The notes beneath the pieces are model-generated. The model was not told the DNA's origin. It made no database searches and saw only the letters and a list, made by a program, of their open reading frames with translations. The position numbers were made by a program, and so were the translations under genes. From Opisthorchis felineus (taxonomy: Eukaryota; Platyhelminthes; Trematoda; Opisthorchiida; Opisthorchiidae), in assembly GCA_004794785.1 (NCBI GenBank), contig SJOL01001309.1, positions 1 through 64,000 of the forward strand: a DNA stretch of 64,000 bases. Reading direction: 5' to 3'. This document shows positions 34,901 through 49,900 of this stretch, piece by piece. Position 1 is the first letter of the stretch. Each line of letters begins with the position of its first letter.

Positions 34901-37900
34901 TTTTCTCACACTGACCGTGGAAAAACTCAAATAATTTCTTGCGATTGTATCTGCCATGGAACGTCCATCGTCATTTTTATTAGGTTTGTCCGTTCGTTCT
35001 CATCGCTTCAGCTGCGGATAGAACAAAAACAGGCTCTACTGCTGAAACTCTTATGTGGGTTTCGAAAAAGATTTTGCATCGACTCTATCTTTGGAAACTA
35101 TTGCCTGATGCTGCATTGGAATTGTTTGTTCCATTTACACTCAAGGAGCCTTTTCCATCGACTCAACCGCTGGTTCGCATTCGAGTTCATTGAGACCGTG
35201 CTGACTATTCGTAATGGATCACTTTCCTGATTTTTCCGGTGGATCTGGATGGGCAGGCTCCACTCATCTTTCTATCGCTTGTCTGACAACAGATCTGTTT
35301 TCAGCCCATAAGTCGTGGTGGTTGGTAATCGTTTTCATTAAGGCTCTGATTAAAGTGTCCCTGCAGAATTCAGTCAACTAGCTAGGGTGTTTGTATCCCT
35401 TATTTCGTTCCTGATGAGGGCTATCCAAGGTGACCAGAGTGTTGAACAATAAGAACTCCTTTCTTCCCAAGCACTACACTAGTTTTCTTCCTTAACTCGC
35501 CAAAGTACAGTGCCTCTTCGCTTGATAACGAAAAATAGACGTGATTGAACAATTTATCCACCGGAAATGATGCGCTGGAAATCATTCATCATCGGCTACT
35601 TCATTACTCTCAAAAGCAGTTGCTTTACTTTTAATCCGGTTTGTGTACAACGAGTTATCGAATGCGGGAGAATAACTGTAGAAGATTAGCATTGTCCCTC
35701 AGGTAATAATGTCCTCCAGGCTAAACAGTGCCCACTGATCCTAATCGTTGATTCTAGCTCGGTTTTCCGCTTTCGATGATGATCAGCTATATGGTACTGA
35801 CAAATTTCTCATAAAGTTACCTTGACCCCAGAAGTTTAGTATTTTGGAACATTTCCGCATTCTTCAAGTTTGCCCGTTCACGGTTATTTCGTTTCCTGTT
35901 GAACCAATTTTTGACCATCTGCAATTGGCAAAGTGCACTGGAAATCCGTTGTTGATAATTCTGATCGTGTCCCTACAGTGATTAGATTTATTTTTGGGTT
36001 TCCTGTTGCAATCCCGCCCGTTCCTTTTACCTTTGTATATGCGAGCTCCCTATCTGATTCAGTTTGGTCCACCGGTGTTTGTTATTTTTGTGTATCAACA
36101 TCTACGCCATGGTCATCATCATGGGTAGTCATGTTTAGGCTACGGCCTGTTTGCTCACAACTAATGGTGCAACTCGTCGTTGAGCTCTGCGTCATTCAAC
36201 CGTTATACTAATATCTACTCATCCGTGTTCGCACGGCAGCTAGCTTTTGTTAACCGCACTTTAAAATGCACTTTATATATTACCCCCAAGTACGAGCCCT
36301 ATCACTAACTGATGGCACTAGGTTTCCAGTGCATTCGGCACCACTGCGTTAGTGTCCATTTGTGTTACTAAAATGTGAGTAGTGTCTGCATCATCCATTT
36401 ACGGTTGCTTGTTTACCAATCGATACGAATTTCCTTACTCGAACTAGACCGATGTTTTGAACATTTAGGTTCAGTAATTTCACATGTAACTATCAACCGT
36501 ACGATGTGAAGTCACTGTGATTCCAGCTGTTATAGCTATATTAGAGGTGGTAGTTGACCGCAGTTTGTTGTGATTACTCAGCTTCTGTCTAGGCTTGAGC
36601 AACTCAGTAACATATCCGCCAATTCTCCCTCATTTGTCCATCGTAGGTATACCACGACTGATTTTTGCAGCTAAAGGACTTAATTTGCTGGACAGCTTGG
36701 TAAGAACGCACATTCAAGTTGGAACTAGTAAACTCTTCTTTTAGAATGTGGTCGAAGGTATAGTGTGTAATGACGGGTACCCGGCTGATCACACATCTAG
36801 GCCCGTTTGTTGCTGAGGCAAGCGTGATCGTGTTTCAACTAGATGAGAACCTGGCGCATCGGAATTCATATTTGAATAAAAAGACCAATACGATCAAGTG
36901 AAAACTGCACATATCCTTTCGGGAATTACACCGAAATACGGGTAATTCCATCGAGTCCTTTATAAGAACATGGCACCATTTAGTTGTGCTATTAACGATG
37001 AGTTTGGTTTGTCAATATACCAGCCGGAGCCGGGCAGTTCCGGTCACATGAATAAGCTCGTCGTTGTGCATGGATTTCGGGTATCCCCCCACACAATTTT
37101 GCGGTAACATTTCGTGCGTTACAAGCATTTCGAACGGTGCTATTTGGTTGCTCATTTGGGATTACGCATCTACGTGAAGCTATTCAGCAAGAGTTAGGCT
37201 ACCGGTGTGATGGGTGCCTGCAAGCAGGTGTCATCATAGTTTGACTCACAGTTTGATCGCACTAGTTCGTTTGGTTTTCTTGAGTACCTTTGTCGGAAGG
37301 GAAGAATGATTAGTGACGAGCGACCCCTAATTCGATAATTCAGCTGACCGCAATTAGTTTGCCGGGTACATCATATGCCACCCAACCGCATTCACAGAAT
37401 TCCCCTTCTGTACAAGGTCAGCGTCACTGCATTAGGTAATATAAACACAATTTAACAAGTTCCATTTAATCAAAGGCTACATGGCTTGATAAGCTGAGGT
37501 TTTCGCGTTTGAGTTCCGTTCAAATCCACCGGGCTACGAACTGTTGAGTGCACTAACCTCTTCTCCTTTCGCTGACATTCAGAATAGGTACATTTCGAGA
37601 AGACAAGCGCTCCCCTTATCTTTATGAACTTGTTTCGAATAACTTCCAAAGTTCATTTTTTTTTGCGTGTTGCTACATGCGCCTTTCAGCCTCATATACC
37701 TAGCTTAGCCTGGAATGTTACCAAAACACTTGAACGGGGCATATGAATAGCCGGCAGCCAGCCTTTCATTTTATCATGTAGGTGAATGTTGGACTTCAGA
37801 ATTTAGTAGCCTGAAGTCAAAATATAATACGTCGGTGAGAGTTCGTATTCGGGCAACTTTCTGTTTTCGTGGGTCAGAGCGATATGTGTTCAGAACACTA

Positions 37901-40900
37901 CACTCGGATAAAGGCAGAGAATCCACTCGTAACCAACCGTCACATCGCACGCGTACGCTTTATCCCGGAAGTTGGTCTGCTGAACGATACGTTTAGAAGA
38001 AGAGTTGATGTGGGGAAAAACCGCTATTGGATACACTTAGAGTGTCCAGTTATGTCATGATGTTGCAAATGACGGCTGTTTTGTTACAGATAAGTGGATG
38101 AATCAACAGGCGCCGTTTTAACGGCATTGTAACGATTTCTCATTTTCAGATGCAGAGTTGAGATCAGACGTATGGGTGTGATACTATTCCAACTGTCCGG
38201 GTTCTTATCTTTATCCGAATAATGGACACGATGTAGATGACGAATGGAACAGTCAAACGAGAAGAAATATCGAAAAATCGTACAGCTAGAGTTCAGGATA
38301 TGCTAAAGAACAGATTGGGGTTGTTGATTTAAAAAACACTTGAAAGTCTTTAGAGTACCGCTGAAACAAACACGGACCAGGAATGGTACTCTCGAAGGAT
38401 TGGAACTGACGGACTCACCAGGTCCGCCTGCTTGTGAACTAACTAGTAAACATACTCCTGTGTAAAAGTATTACATAATTATATTATGTGTATTATATTA
38501 AATAGTAAATAATTCCATCACTCGTGTTTTTCGTGTCCTGTTCGAAGTAGCTCTTTTTCCATAAATTATTTTACATAACCTCATGAGTGTAACTTCCAGA
38601 GGAGGAGGAAGAAGAAGAGATGGTTCCACGTTCCTGAGCTTTTAAGCAGCCGGCTATCTCATCATACTATATGACAAAACATCTGTAACAGTTATGCCAC
38701 TCTGAGTAGTCGCGCAATATCCGATGTCAGTCTTGTTAAAAAACGGATAATACACTTCAGTTGGCCTTCACTTCAGAGAGCTTGTCCAGTACTTGGAAGA
38801 GCATACGGCGAGGGGCACATTATTCGTTTTTCTTGAAGTTACCCTAGGTTGTCGGAAATTTGAAAAAATTACCATTTGCCTTCAGCTGTCAATGTGTCGC
38901 GTGTACCGGCTCCAACAAGTCCCGGCGGAGTTGTCCATAAATTGAGTCCTAATTCTAACGCTGAACCATGTGCAGGCAACGCCCGTAGTGTCTTGCGAAC
39001 GCTATTGCAACTCTTATGTCGATCCTTGGCTTCCAGGATCGACATCAAAAGGCGTGGTAGCGTGAGACAACCCTTTGTAGGGACAACGGAAAACTATGGC
39101 AACTGTATTTATAGGGTTACCACGGGATGTTCCGCAAGTTTACGCTAAAGTCTTCGTGAGGGGGGCGAGAACCGCCGAAGTATAAGCCCTCGACCCTGAT
39201 TGGCTGACACTGACCAATCCGGGCATACGTTCGTCCGCTGCGTTCCCTTCTCGCGGCAGATCCAATCGACGTGATATCTGGTTATTTAGAGCGGCTCGCC
39301 TCAGGACAACTCCCAATAACTCTTACGTGTTTTTGATTCAAGTAACTTACCGAGCAATACAGGGTTGGACATAACGGGGAGACTACTGTGAACTAATAGG
39401 CTGATGCATGCAAGTACACCAGTCCCTTCGAAGAGAGTTCGCCATGGCGAAGTGTTCATTTTGTTTTATCCCGATATTGGACTCTCCGGATCCTTTCTCT
39501 CCGATCCAAAATTGGGATACCAGTCTGTTGAAAATTGTACAAAGGCTACGTAACCTTTGAAGCATGTTTGTTTATATGCTACTTAGTGTTATTTCCCTAT
39601 AGAATAGTACAGTATAATATGCTGATTTGTTCTAATTGCTTCATGGCGGACGTTTTGGTTACTTGAGTAACTGGATAGATACTGCTGACGTTGTTTGTAA
39701 GGCTAGCGGATTTATAACTCTCGGAATCTTCACTCTCGCTCAACTTGGTCTGAGTGCAAGGCTAATGGCAGTCTAGAATGAATATCAACTGGTGGCTGAA
39801 AGCATAAATATCCGAAAACTCCCCTTAAAATGGTCGCTTCTCTAATGTTTAATTCTGTCTGGGTTACGGCGTTTCTAAGTTAACACTCCCAAAACACTAA
39901 TGTTACTCATCTCTCCAGGATTAATATTCTAGGTAGATTTTAGCCACATAGTGACACAAAACTGGTACCTTACCAGAAGTCTACCAGATTTGTATTCGGT
40001 CTCTACCTGCATTCGATGCATAGTAGTAGTAAGGCAGTAAATGACACGTGTAACTGTCACATGAATAAATGAGCTGGTGAGTGTGTATGATGAAGTTAAA
40101 AATTAAGATGAACTGTAGCACTTATTAATTAGTAGCGCCATCTTTCCAGTAGTTCGTGTGAGGTGATTATTTTGTTTGGTTGAACATGCTCCTGGCAATT
40201 AATAAGCCATGTGCGTACCATTACTCACGTCGTACTAAAATTCCATGTAGGAGTTTTTGATCGATATTCTGTTTCATGGCCATTTATGAGAAGTAAACTA
40301 ACTCCCCCGGGGCGATTCTTCATATTGGAGGTGCCCTCTCCAGAGCTAAGATGTCTTTTAGAAATCCAGCAAGGAGTGCCTCTTGGGAGGGCAATAACTC
40401 CAGAACCTAAACCTTAAGCCATTGCAACATAGGATGTGTTTTCTTGCCAGACGAATTCGGTTGTTTGTGTTGTGGCAATCGGTGGAATTGAATGAATGAT
40501 CATTTGTAACCTGAAACGAGGTGAAATTGGTAATCTGGAGCACTAGACAATCCTCACGTTGATTAATTTCATTTGACCTAAATTACCATGGTGATAATAC
40601 TTTGGTGTTTTAAAAAACCTATGGTGTGTTTTTGGGTGGGCATCAGTTCTTCTGTGAAAATCGATCAACCAATCTCTCATTTCCTCTCTGTGTTTTGCGA
40701 TTAGGTCAGTATTCTGCCACCTGCCTTCCATTTTAGACTCTTTGGAATGAACTGAATCAATGGAGTTAATCGCTTTTTTGTTTTTGACGAGTAGCTGTCA
40801 TGGAGAATGTGCGGTTTTGGAATTCGAGTGTTCGGTTGCCTATTACTCGTGAGGAGCGCTTCACTGACAGGTTTATGGTAATGCTTCACATCGTTCCCGA

Positions 40901-43900
40901 ATGGATGCCAAACCCATCCTTGATTTGTAAAACTATTAGATGAATGTCGTAAACGAGTGATTCAGTTGGATCTCTCGTTAGCATCAAATTAATTTGCAAC
41001 TGAGTGTGTTTCGCTATTTGCGTACATTTTGATGTTTAAGTAGAACATAATTTTTTACGGTAACTCGGGGACTACGCCTAACTGATTGGCCCCAACAAGG
41101 GTTGAACCGGTGTAGGCTGTCGAGGAGTTTTCAGCAACCAAATAAGTAGCGTGTTTCTTCACAAAGTCACTCTTCTTTACTAGATGGACAAATGTTTCTT
41201 CCAAGTCGCATGTACAACCTTCTTGTGTTGTTCCGTTGTTGTGTTTTTGCGAGAGATAGTAGAAAAGTATGGTCAAAGACAAGTTTTTCTGTACTTTCTT
41301 ACTTGTTGATTGGAGTTCCGAGCCTTCGTATAGCCCAGAGGTACTTGTTCCGTTGTTTCTCACCGTATGGATTCATCCTCGCTTCAGGCATAGTTTTACA
41401 CAAAGCTATGGGTCCGAGGATCTGCTAGTTTGAATAATCGCTTTTCAGATGACATATTCCGTCAGTGAGGGGCATGCTTACCCTAGCAGTTCGCGGGTAA
41501 CATCCGGTCACATACACTGCCTACCCTCGTCGGGTAATTTCTACGCACTTATTCGATTAACTCTGGTTAACTCCACCAGCCATTGTAAATTCGTAATATA
41601 TTGACTGTATATTTTGCATCTTCTCATACCCAAACTTTTTGAGCGTCCCTTCTGTTAACGAAGCAATCGTGAAGTACCATCTTTTTGATACCACCTACTG
41701 GGTCCCGTCGTCTTTCCCCCCCATTTCTGATTCCTAGATACGCATTTACGTCAGATTAGATTTTTGTTTCCAGACAAGTTGCACACTAATGACAATCTAC
41801 TGAGTGACATGACGCATTCCGATCACGTTATTCACGCTCGTTGCCACGTGTAAACTACTTTCCTATTGAAAGTGTACACAGGAGGCAGCATGACTTACGT
41901 TATACGCTACGTCACCGGGTAGTTTTTCAGCAACAGCCTATGTCAGTTTGTATGCATTCCGGAAGTAACTCGGTTTTAGTTTAGTCAAGAATTCATCATT
42001 GGAGATTTATTGTCAGCATTCCCCCCTCCCACGAGTCACTGAATCCCCCACTCTTTCTGTTGTCTTCCCAATGTGATCCTGTTACATACGCTTTACCTTT
42101 TTAAGAAGTCGACAATATGATTCTTGCACGTGGCCACATTGTCCATGTTTGACGGTCCTTTCAGTCTTTTGTTGTATAACCGCCAAAATGTGTTTATTCG
42201 AACACCACCTTCGATAGCTTAAGGAGGTTGAACGGATAAAAAACCTCACCAAGGCAAAACAGGCCATGGCGAACCCCGATATACCCATATAATTCAGTGG
42301 CGTTGATAATAGACTCTCTCGTTTTACTCTGCTGCTGTTGGACGAATGCTTGTGAAACGGAACGTAAATTCTAAAAATCGAGGGATTACTCTACTGATTA
42401 ATCTGCCGGTATTCACAGACTAGTGACCATAGCAACAACCAGCCGTTCTCACCTTGATCGTCACACTCTCATTTCGTGCCTGTTGATAATCGGTTTTGCT
42501 GGTTCAGGTGCAAGAGCTGCATCACCTTGTGTCATTGCTTTCTCATTTTGAACTCAGTTCATCTTACATTCTGAAAGATTCACTAGTCAGCGGCGCTTAG
42601 GCAGATGCAATTCGGAAAGAAAATTGGAATTTAGCTGAAATTTCTGTTTTTAGCAGGGAATTTACCATTTCTGCACTTTTTGTCTGACTCTTTCATGTTT
42701 GGATTTGTTGAGATTTTGTCAGACAGCACACTTGTTGAAAATCAAGGGCACTCAGTAAAGTACAAAGTAATGTAAACAGTTTTGTAAATTGCTATCACTC
42801 TGTTGTTGCTTGAACAAGGGTGTTCAAATCTTGCACAGTCATGGCCTAGCCACTGTGTGACGAGCGGGTAATAACCATTTTAGTTGCACCATATAGTAAA
42901 ATAAGTATATGCATACAAGTATGAATGTAGTAAAAATTGGTGGAATGGCGACGATAATCATAGGAAGACTGGCGTGTTTGTATTTGATTATGAGACAGGG
43001 GTTAAGCAATCTGTTTCCCGAATTTGATCAGTCTGGTGAAAGCCGGATGGGGTATTAGGACAAATTTGGCGGTTTCACTAACATGAGTCCCTCAGCAAAC
43101 AATACATCCAACAAAAAGCGGATCCATTCACCAAGGTATCTTTTTGTTGGTGGAAATTGTTATGCAAAGCCAACTGTCGCTACTAACCTAAATTTGGGAT
43201 GGTTATTTCCATGATCATGCGTGGGCTTACTGGATAAAGTAATCACTGGACAAGTGGGCTGATGTTAGTAGGAGACTCGATGATTCTATTGCAAATTCAG
43301 CTTTAGCACCGGAGAAGCTCACCACTATGACAGGCTTTCCGAACGTCCCCATGGGATGTATGGCCGCGCTTCTTGTCAGAGTGTTGCCGGAGTCGTTTTA
43401 TTTAAGCCTTTTCTTTCGGACGGCTTTACATCTGAACCCGCCACTTTTCTTTGTCGTATCATTCTAGGTTTCCCCTGTAAAGAGCTACGCTGTCGCCTGG
43501 CTATTGCTATCACAGCCAATTTCATCAACTACCACACCACGGCAGAAGCCGAAGTGGAGGAGATCAGTGGCGTTTCCAGCATATTCAACCAACAGTTCTT
43601 TGCCAGTCTCGCATCTGCAACTGGGATTGATTTGGAAAATATTGTGTACTATAAGGATGAGACGCACTATTTCGTCATGACTGCGAAGAAGCACAGTTTG
43701 CTCAACAAGGGTGTGCTCAAACAGGTTAGTTTTCAAATCTGACAACTTGTTGCTGCATTCTTCTCAGATTCCCCTCACTGGTGCAGATAGCTGGTAAAAA
43801 GTTTGCGACTTTTCTTGACTTACCCGCTCGTTACAGGATCTTACCAAGTGTTAAAAGTCATACGCTTCCTCCGTTCCCCAAATCATGATTTGCATCCGAT

Positions 43901-46900
43901 TACCGTTCATTACATCAAGGCCTGGGGCACTTATGGCTTTGAAAATTATTTCGATAATCTCCAAATTGATAATCTTTTTAACGATGCCGTAAATAATTTA
44001 TTGGCAGACAAAGATACGGTGGTTGCACGTTTGTGCAGACTAGACGGACCATGTATATCTTGTTACCCGAACGGTCAACCTTGAACCCAGCAGGAACTGC
44101 TTCATATTGTTGGTTCTGAACAAGAGTATCTCAATCCTGTCAACAGACTCCTCCAATCCATTGGGTCATGCCTGCAGTTGTTGCACTGCAGAGGAAAGTC
44201 AGCAATGTTACAACTATCTGAACACAAGATGCAATGCAGATTTGTGATTAGATGGATGACGGAGGGCAAGGCGTAGACAGATTCATCCTTGATGGAATAC
44301 CATGGCGTTTAGGTCTTATCCGGTTAGTGTTTCACCATCAAACTTTGTTTTATCTACCCTACTAGGCAAAGCAATATGATTCGGCCCTGTGTCTATGTAA
44401 CGTGAGTGACATATTCTCTCTTTTCCACGTCATTTTCCCGTTAGGACCATAATATTTTCCATAAGATTTCCCGTGGAACTCTTAGGATTACCAGACGGAT
44501 TCCCTACCTGTCTCATCAAAACCTTAGTATTATCCAATATGCCTTCACGGTTGTTCAAAGCATCGGGTCTCATGCCGGAGACCGAAAACTTAAGCTGTGT
44601 GTCGAACAATTTTGTCGACACAACATAAAAAGAGATGGCGATATTCGCCTGTCTTAGCTTTAATGATGAACTAAAAAGTTACCTCACTTTAGTGACCAAA
44701 GCCATGCAGCCCAACCTGGTAGTATAATGAAATAGTGGGGATACTTTTCTCAGCGGGGCAGTCTTCGGACTCTAAACATCCATGTTTATCATGGTCATTT
44801 CCTGTGCCTTCACTGTGCCACGCATAGCCTGGTGACTAGGCACGATAAACAATGCTTGTTTACACCACACCGATGCCTATTGGTTAGAACGAAAATCACT
44901 GGTCCAATTGGCGGCCATTCACTACCTCACACAATATTGTACCAATTACCTGACAAAACCGCGACTCTTATTCTGCCGTATTCACACACTCGTTGGCCGG
45001 GTTACTGTCTGAATTGGAATCTTGGCGAGAACGACCGTTTTATCACTGAATCTTTGGTATCACTTAAGAAATAAAGATAACATTTGAGAATGAATTAAGT
45101 TAAATCTAGGTGATCTGTTGATTCAAAAACATTTGGTTGAACGTCTGCTGGAACTGTATAACTCGGTGACGGCCAGCAGTGATCATTAATTTAGCTGATT
45201 TGTCCAGGCATGTTATGGATTCCCAGCTTATTGTGTTTCAGGTCCAGATTAATCATTCGTATTTCTGTGAGGTCGTGTACAGTCGCCTTAACTTTGAAGA
45301 TTTCAAACCGAGGCGCAGTGGTTACATGTAAAAGTAAACAGTAGTTGATGCTATAACATTGCGCATCTCGAATTGTTCCATACAGGTATTTGATTATCTA
45401 TGTGTGTTTTGTCGACTGTTAATTCTACCTGATCACCAGGCCACCTTTCCTTCTCACCAGTTTATCGTTTAGTTGTTTCTACTGTTTACGTGCACGATAG
45501 GAGTAGAAAACCAGCCACAACCACAGAGCGGATCAAGTTCCTTAGATCTGTCATTGTCAGTGATTGCTGTTTGATTGTTCAAATAGAGCCAGGTTGGAGA
45601 ACGCCTTTTACACGGACTGTATTGCTCTTCTGGCTGGCTTCGACCTGTCAACCGTGTTGCCTCGAAACAGACAGGCGCGGAATTCCACAACATCTCGGGT
45701 TTCGATCGGTTCGACAGCCATCCAGTCGAACATTCCAGTGCATACGAAAATTCCGAATACCTGTCGGAAACGCCATCGTCTTCCGTGTTTACTAATGAAG
45801 CTGAGGCTCATTAGAGGCTAGGTTTTTGGAACGCCTGTCTTGAGAGTATTAGGCACGCGCGTATGCTTAGTGTTCACTGTGATGTATGGCAGTTCGCACG
45901 CTCTGATTAAAGGCCACACAACTCTCCGTTCTCTTACTGGTACGTGTTCGTAATGCTGTCATCCCCAAAGCACACCGTTGATCTCACACAGTGACCTAGT
46001 CTGAACGAATCAAAGGATGTCGGTGCGTGTGATTTTAGTGCTACACTCTACCCTCGTTAAATTACTATTTATGATATCCCAGCTGGTTTTCATCCAAGTG
46101 TTTGGCCATTTCCCCAGGCAGATTTCGTTCCCAAAACACCCAAAGAAATAACCGTTATCGTATAGGATGCTTTACACACGGAATAGGTTCTTTTGGGAGA
46201 AGTTTGTTGATTATCGTTTGAATATGATTGGTCCATTACTACCCCACTCCTTTCGAAATTTTTGCGCCTAGAATTTATTTATTTTAGGAAGAAACCCGAT
46301 GACACAAACGTAAGAGTGATGAGTGCCGGTATACAATGTTACTACTGTGCTTGACACGTTCGGGCATAAGTAAACAAACCTTACTGCAGTTCGCTTAACC
46401 ACTGAATATCTGTTTGCTTGAGTACATTATCACGTCACTGATCTTTGGTGATTAACCGTCATAGGAATTTTGGCGTTTCAGCACATACGGTGTACTTGTC
46501 TGTCAGGTGGACAGACTTAAGTGGCGACGTTAATTTACATATAAAATGCACGTCGGAACTGAAAGGCGCCAAACGCCGGTATCAGTCAGCTACCAGTAGT
46601 CAACAACGATTGTTGACGGATGCTTCGATGTCCGGTCTGCACACAGTTAATAGGGCATAAATCAACTTACAATAACTTACAGCATACAATTTGTTTATCG
46701 TTCACGTGTAACACCCTTTCGGTGCCTAGCTGCCATGCCACCAGAAGGAAGCACGAGGGCTGGGATACTGCCAGGTTGTTCAAGCCTAGACAGGGGAAGT
46801 CAAGAGGCACAGGTCGGGTTCGAACCACGGACCTTCCGGTCAGTAGATTCGCGCTCTAACCACTTGAGCCATCTCGCCCCCAACTTGCAGCATACAATTA

Positions 46901-49900
46901 ACCTACAACGTATCACATAACTTACAATATTTATGTCAGTTCGCGACTCGTTACTACTTTGTGCATGACCCGATCTACCACGTCTTGAAACCTTCAGTCC
47001 GCATAGGCTATGAATTATTTTCGGGTTTAGTAGTGCTTTGAGCTGTCATGGAATCGTTCATCGAATTGATGGAACCGGGAATTGCTCTGAGCGGCTTGGA
47101 CAAAGTGTCAAAGGACAAAGTGAAATCGGCCTTGTCTGCATCTGATAATCGATAACACTACCAAAATCAACGTCTCGTTTTGACCAAGTTTCTTTCTCTT
47201 ACTATGTTCAAAGTACTGTCGGGGAACAATTGCTTTAAAAATCAATCAGCGGAGAAGTGAAGAATATAACGAACGGAACATGGAAATCAATGGAGAATTT
47301 TTCGTTTTTGATAGTTTGGGTCGTTTTCCGCTGGGAAATTCCGCCTAGAACACGGGTTAATTAGGTAAGCTGTATGAAAACCAAACGTCTATAGCTTGAA
47401 ATCGACACCCTTCAGTTCGACATACAAGTGATAACGGCGTCCTTTATCCTTTATTTTCTATATATTCAACGTGCTGCTACAATTCCCCCGAGTTTCTGAT
47501 AATGGCCGCGGTGACTGTTGGTGTCCTGTTACTTGAATCCTCTGAATTGAAATCGTACGTCATTATCCAAGTTCGATGCAATGATCATCAGTTCGTAACC
47601 ATTTTCAACTTTGTTGTGACTGCTGCCCACTTGATCCGGTTCGCTAGCACAATCCCATATGCCCCCAGAAAAATGAAACATCGATTGTGTATGTTCCAGA
47701 AGCCGTGCAGTGTGGTTGTCACATTTTGTTTATGCTTCTCAGAACCAGCGGTCTTTTACTGAATTGGTCCGTATTTTTGCGCTTATCCCCAACCTCATGT
47801 CCGATGTAGGACCAAGATGATTCACAATCACTACTCAGCGCGGAGAATATAGACAAAGAGGCTCTGCAAAAATACGCACGGGAGACGGCAAATTACGTGA
47901 CAAATGGCCGATTGCCCCGATTAGACTTTGCAACTAATGCTCGGGGCGAGCCGGACGTGGACGCATTCGATTTCACGCGAATATTCGCTGCCGAATACTC
48001 TTGTCAAATGATTGAAAAAAATCAGTACCTTCTCATGCAGTGTCTGGTCGGTGATGGTCTATTCGAAGTGAGTCATTTGATTACAATATAAAACTGGCTG
48101 TTCAGTTGATTAGCTTTTGAAAGCCATCTTTTTTGCTATGCACATTCCTTTCCTATGCCCTGTATATGAACATTCGGGTCTTCTCGATATCCTTTTGTAT
48201 TGGGTATCCTTGGAGAAAGATTTAATTGCTCTTCTTAACTAAGGGACAGGTACGTGTGCAAATTTCCCCTTTGATGGCTAGACTTTTGTTCCACAATACA
48301 CCATGTATTTGATGAGTTTTATTTTGCTCTCACAAAGTGCATTCTTACTGCCAACTGTGGACCTGATCCCATGTTTAAAAAAAAATCCTAATAATTCGGC
48401 CGGTCTGTGGTAGCAGTAACTTGAACCTGCTGAGCAGGAACAAGCGGAGCAGGTCCGTAAAATTATTCCCTTGAGAGGGATGGTAGAAGCAATTCGGTCG
48501 TTGCCGACTTGGTTGTTGACTCATTGGTCATCGATTCCTCTCTAGGTCATCTGAGACCCCGTCGATAGGGTTGTCAAGCCATCCTTCTCAGCTGTCATGT
48601 GACCACTGATGTGCACTACGTACAGTCCACTGACTTTCTGCGACCGATTTCCCTTGTTGACAGAATGTCGCGCTTTTTGTTCATAGGCCTGCACTCAGAG
48701 TATTACAAAAACTAGCTCATGCATTTCTTTCGAATATCCTTGAATGACTGACTTACCTAGCTCTTGTACTAAGCAGATGAGTCGTAACTAGAAGGTTATG
48801 ATAGATGTGGGATTTGATACTTTTTTCTCATATCCCTCGATGCCACAATTACATTCACACCTCACTGAATTGCCACAAATTCGTCGCTGTTTGGAACACC
48901 TGGTACACTTTACTTACTCGTGTGGATTGAACTGGAGACGGATGAGTTGTTTGTGGAGCTGTTAGAGTGAAATATAACATCGTTAATCCTATAAGAACAC
49001 ATAACCGTGTTTGCGTATCTATTCTCTCTCCAACTCTGGTGTTGCAGCAACCACATTCGACTCCAACTGTTAAGAGATCTCGCAGGTGCGTCTCGGGCAC
49101 ACATCAGGCTACTCATTGGCTCAATACAGTCACGCCAAGCGACAATATTTCAACCGAATATTTGTAAGACAAGCTTATCGGTTCTCGAAAACGTTCCTAC
49201 AGCTCTTTATTAGCAACCTTGGCGATCCTCACAACTCGTTGCCTGATAATTTTAGTGGTTCATATTTCAGTTCTGAAGTCAATGTCATATTTCCGAATAG
49301 ATGCATCACAGTGACGGTAAGAAATAATACGCAAATGATATCCATGTATTATCAGATCAATGGATTTGTTAACGTACGGACCACAATAACCCAGGGATGT
49401 TAGAATATGAATTCTTTAAAACCAAACATTCGTGGAAAAAACGCTGATTTCTTAGGCACTTTGTTTAGTTCCGTTGGTCCTCAACTAAGAAACTTATCAA
49501 ACTCTGACGCCTCAGAATCCACGAAGCTGCATGGTACATGCATGTTTCAAGTACTGCTTTTCTGTCCGTTTTAAGGGTGTTGTTGGAGAGCTGCGGATGG
49601 TAGTTTGCCTTCCAACTTCAACTCATGCTGAAACACTTCTGCCCATGTTGCTTTTCTTATCCATTCCGGCGCTTTCAGCCTTAAACGAACTTGTGATTTG
49701 AAAGAATCATTAATCCTGACGCCTAGTGGTTACAGCTTCATCGTCATCGCCATCGTTGACAGCAACACCAGGTGAGAACACTGGCGCCTCACTACCGTAC
49801 AACCATAGTTAAAGCTTACACTTAGTTTATCGGAATCACAAGTCATAGTATAAAAAAGAAGGAACCAGGCCCTGTCTAACAAAACAGCTGTAAACAAAAG

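Larger units (their letters stand above)
34476..43467 (+). other. MICAL intron 5, the longest (about 9 kb)
   Basis: 8,992 bp. It contains a GC-rich block at about 38,880-39,310 and repeat Q copy 2 at 40,946-41,152, both listed separately. A short GGAGGAGGAAGAAGAAGAGA purine tract lies near 38,600. No other gene is seen. Confidence 0.75.

Noticed and set aside
43803..44084. Candidate extra MICAL exon after exon 6
   Set aside because: It has no family similarity, and exons 6 and 7 join in phase 0 with the family sequence intact.
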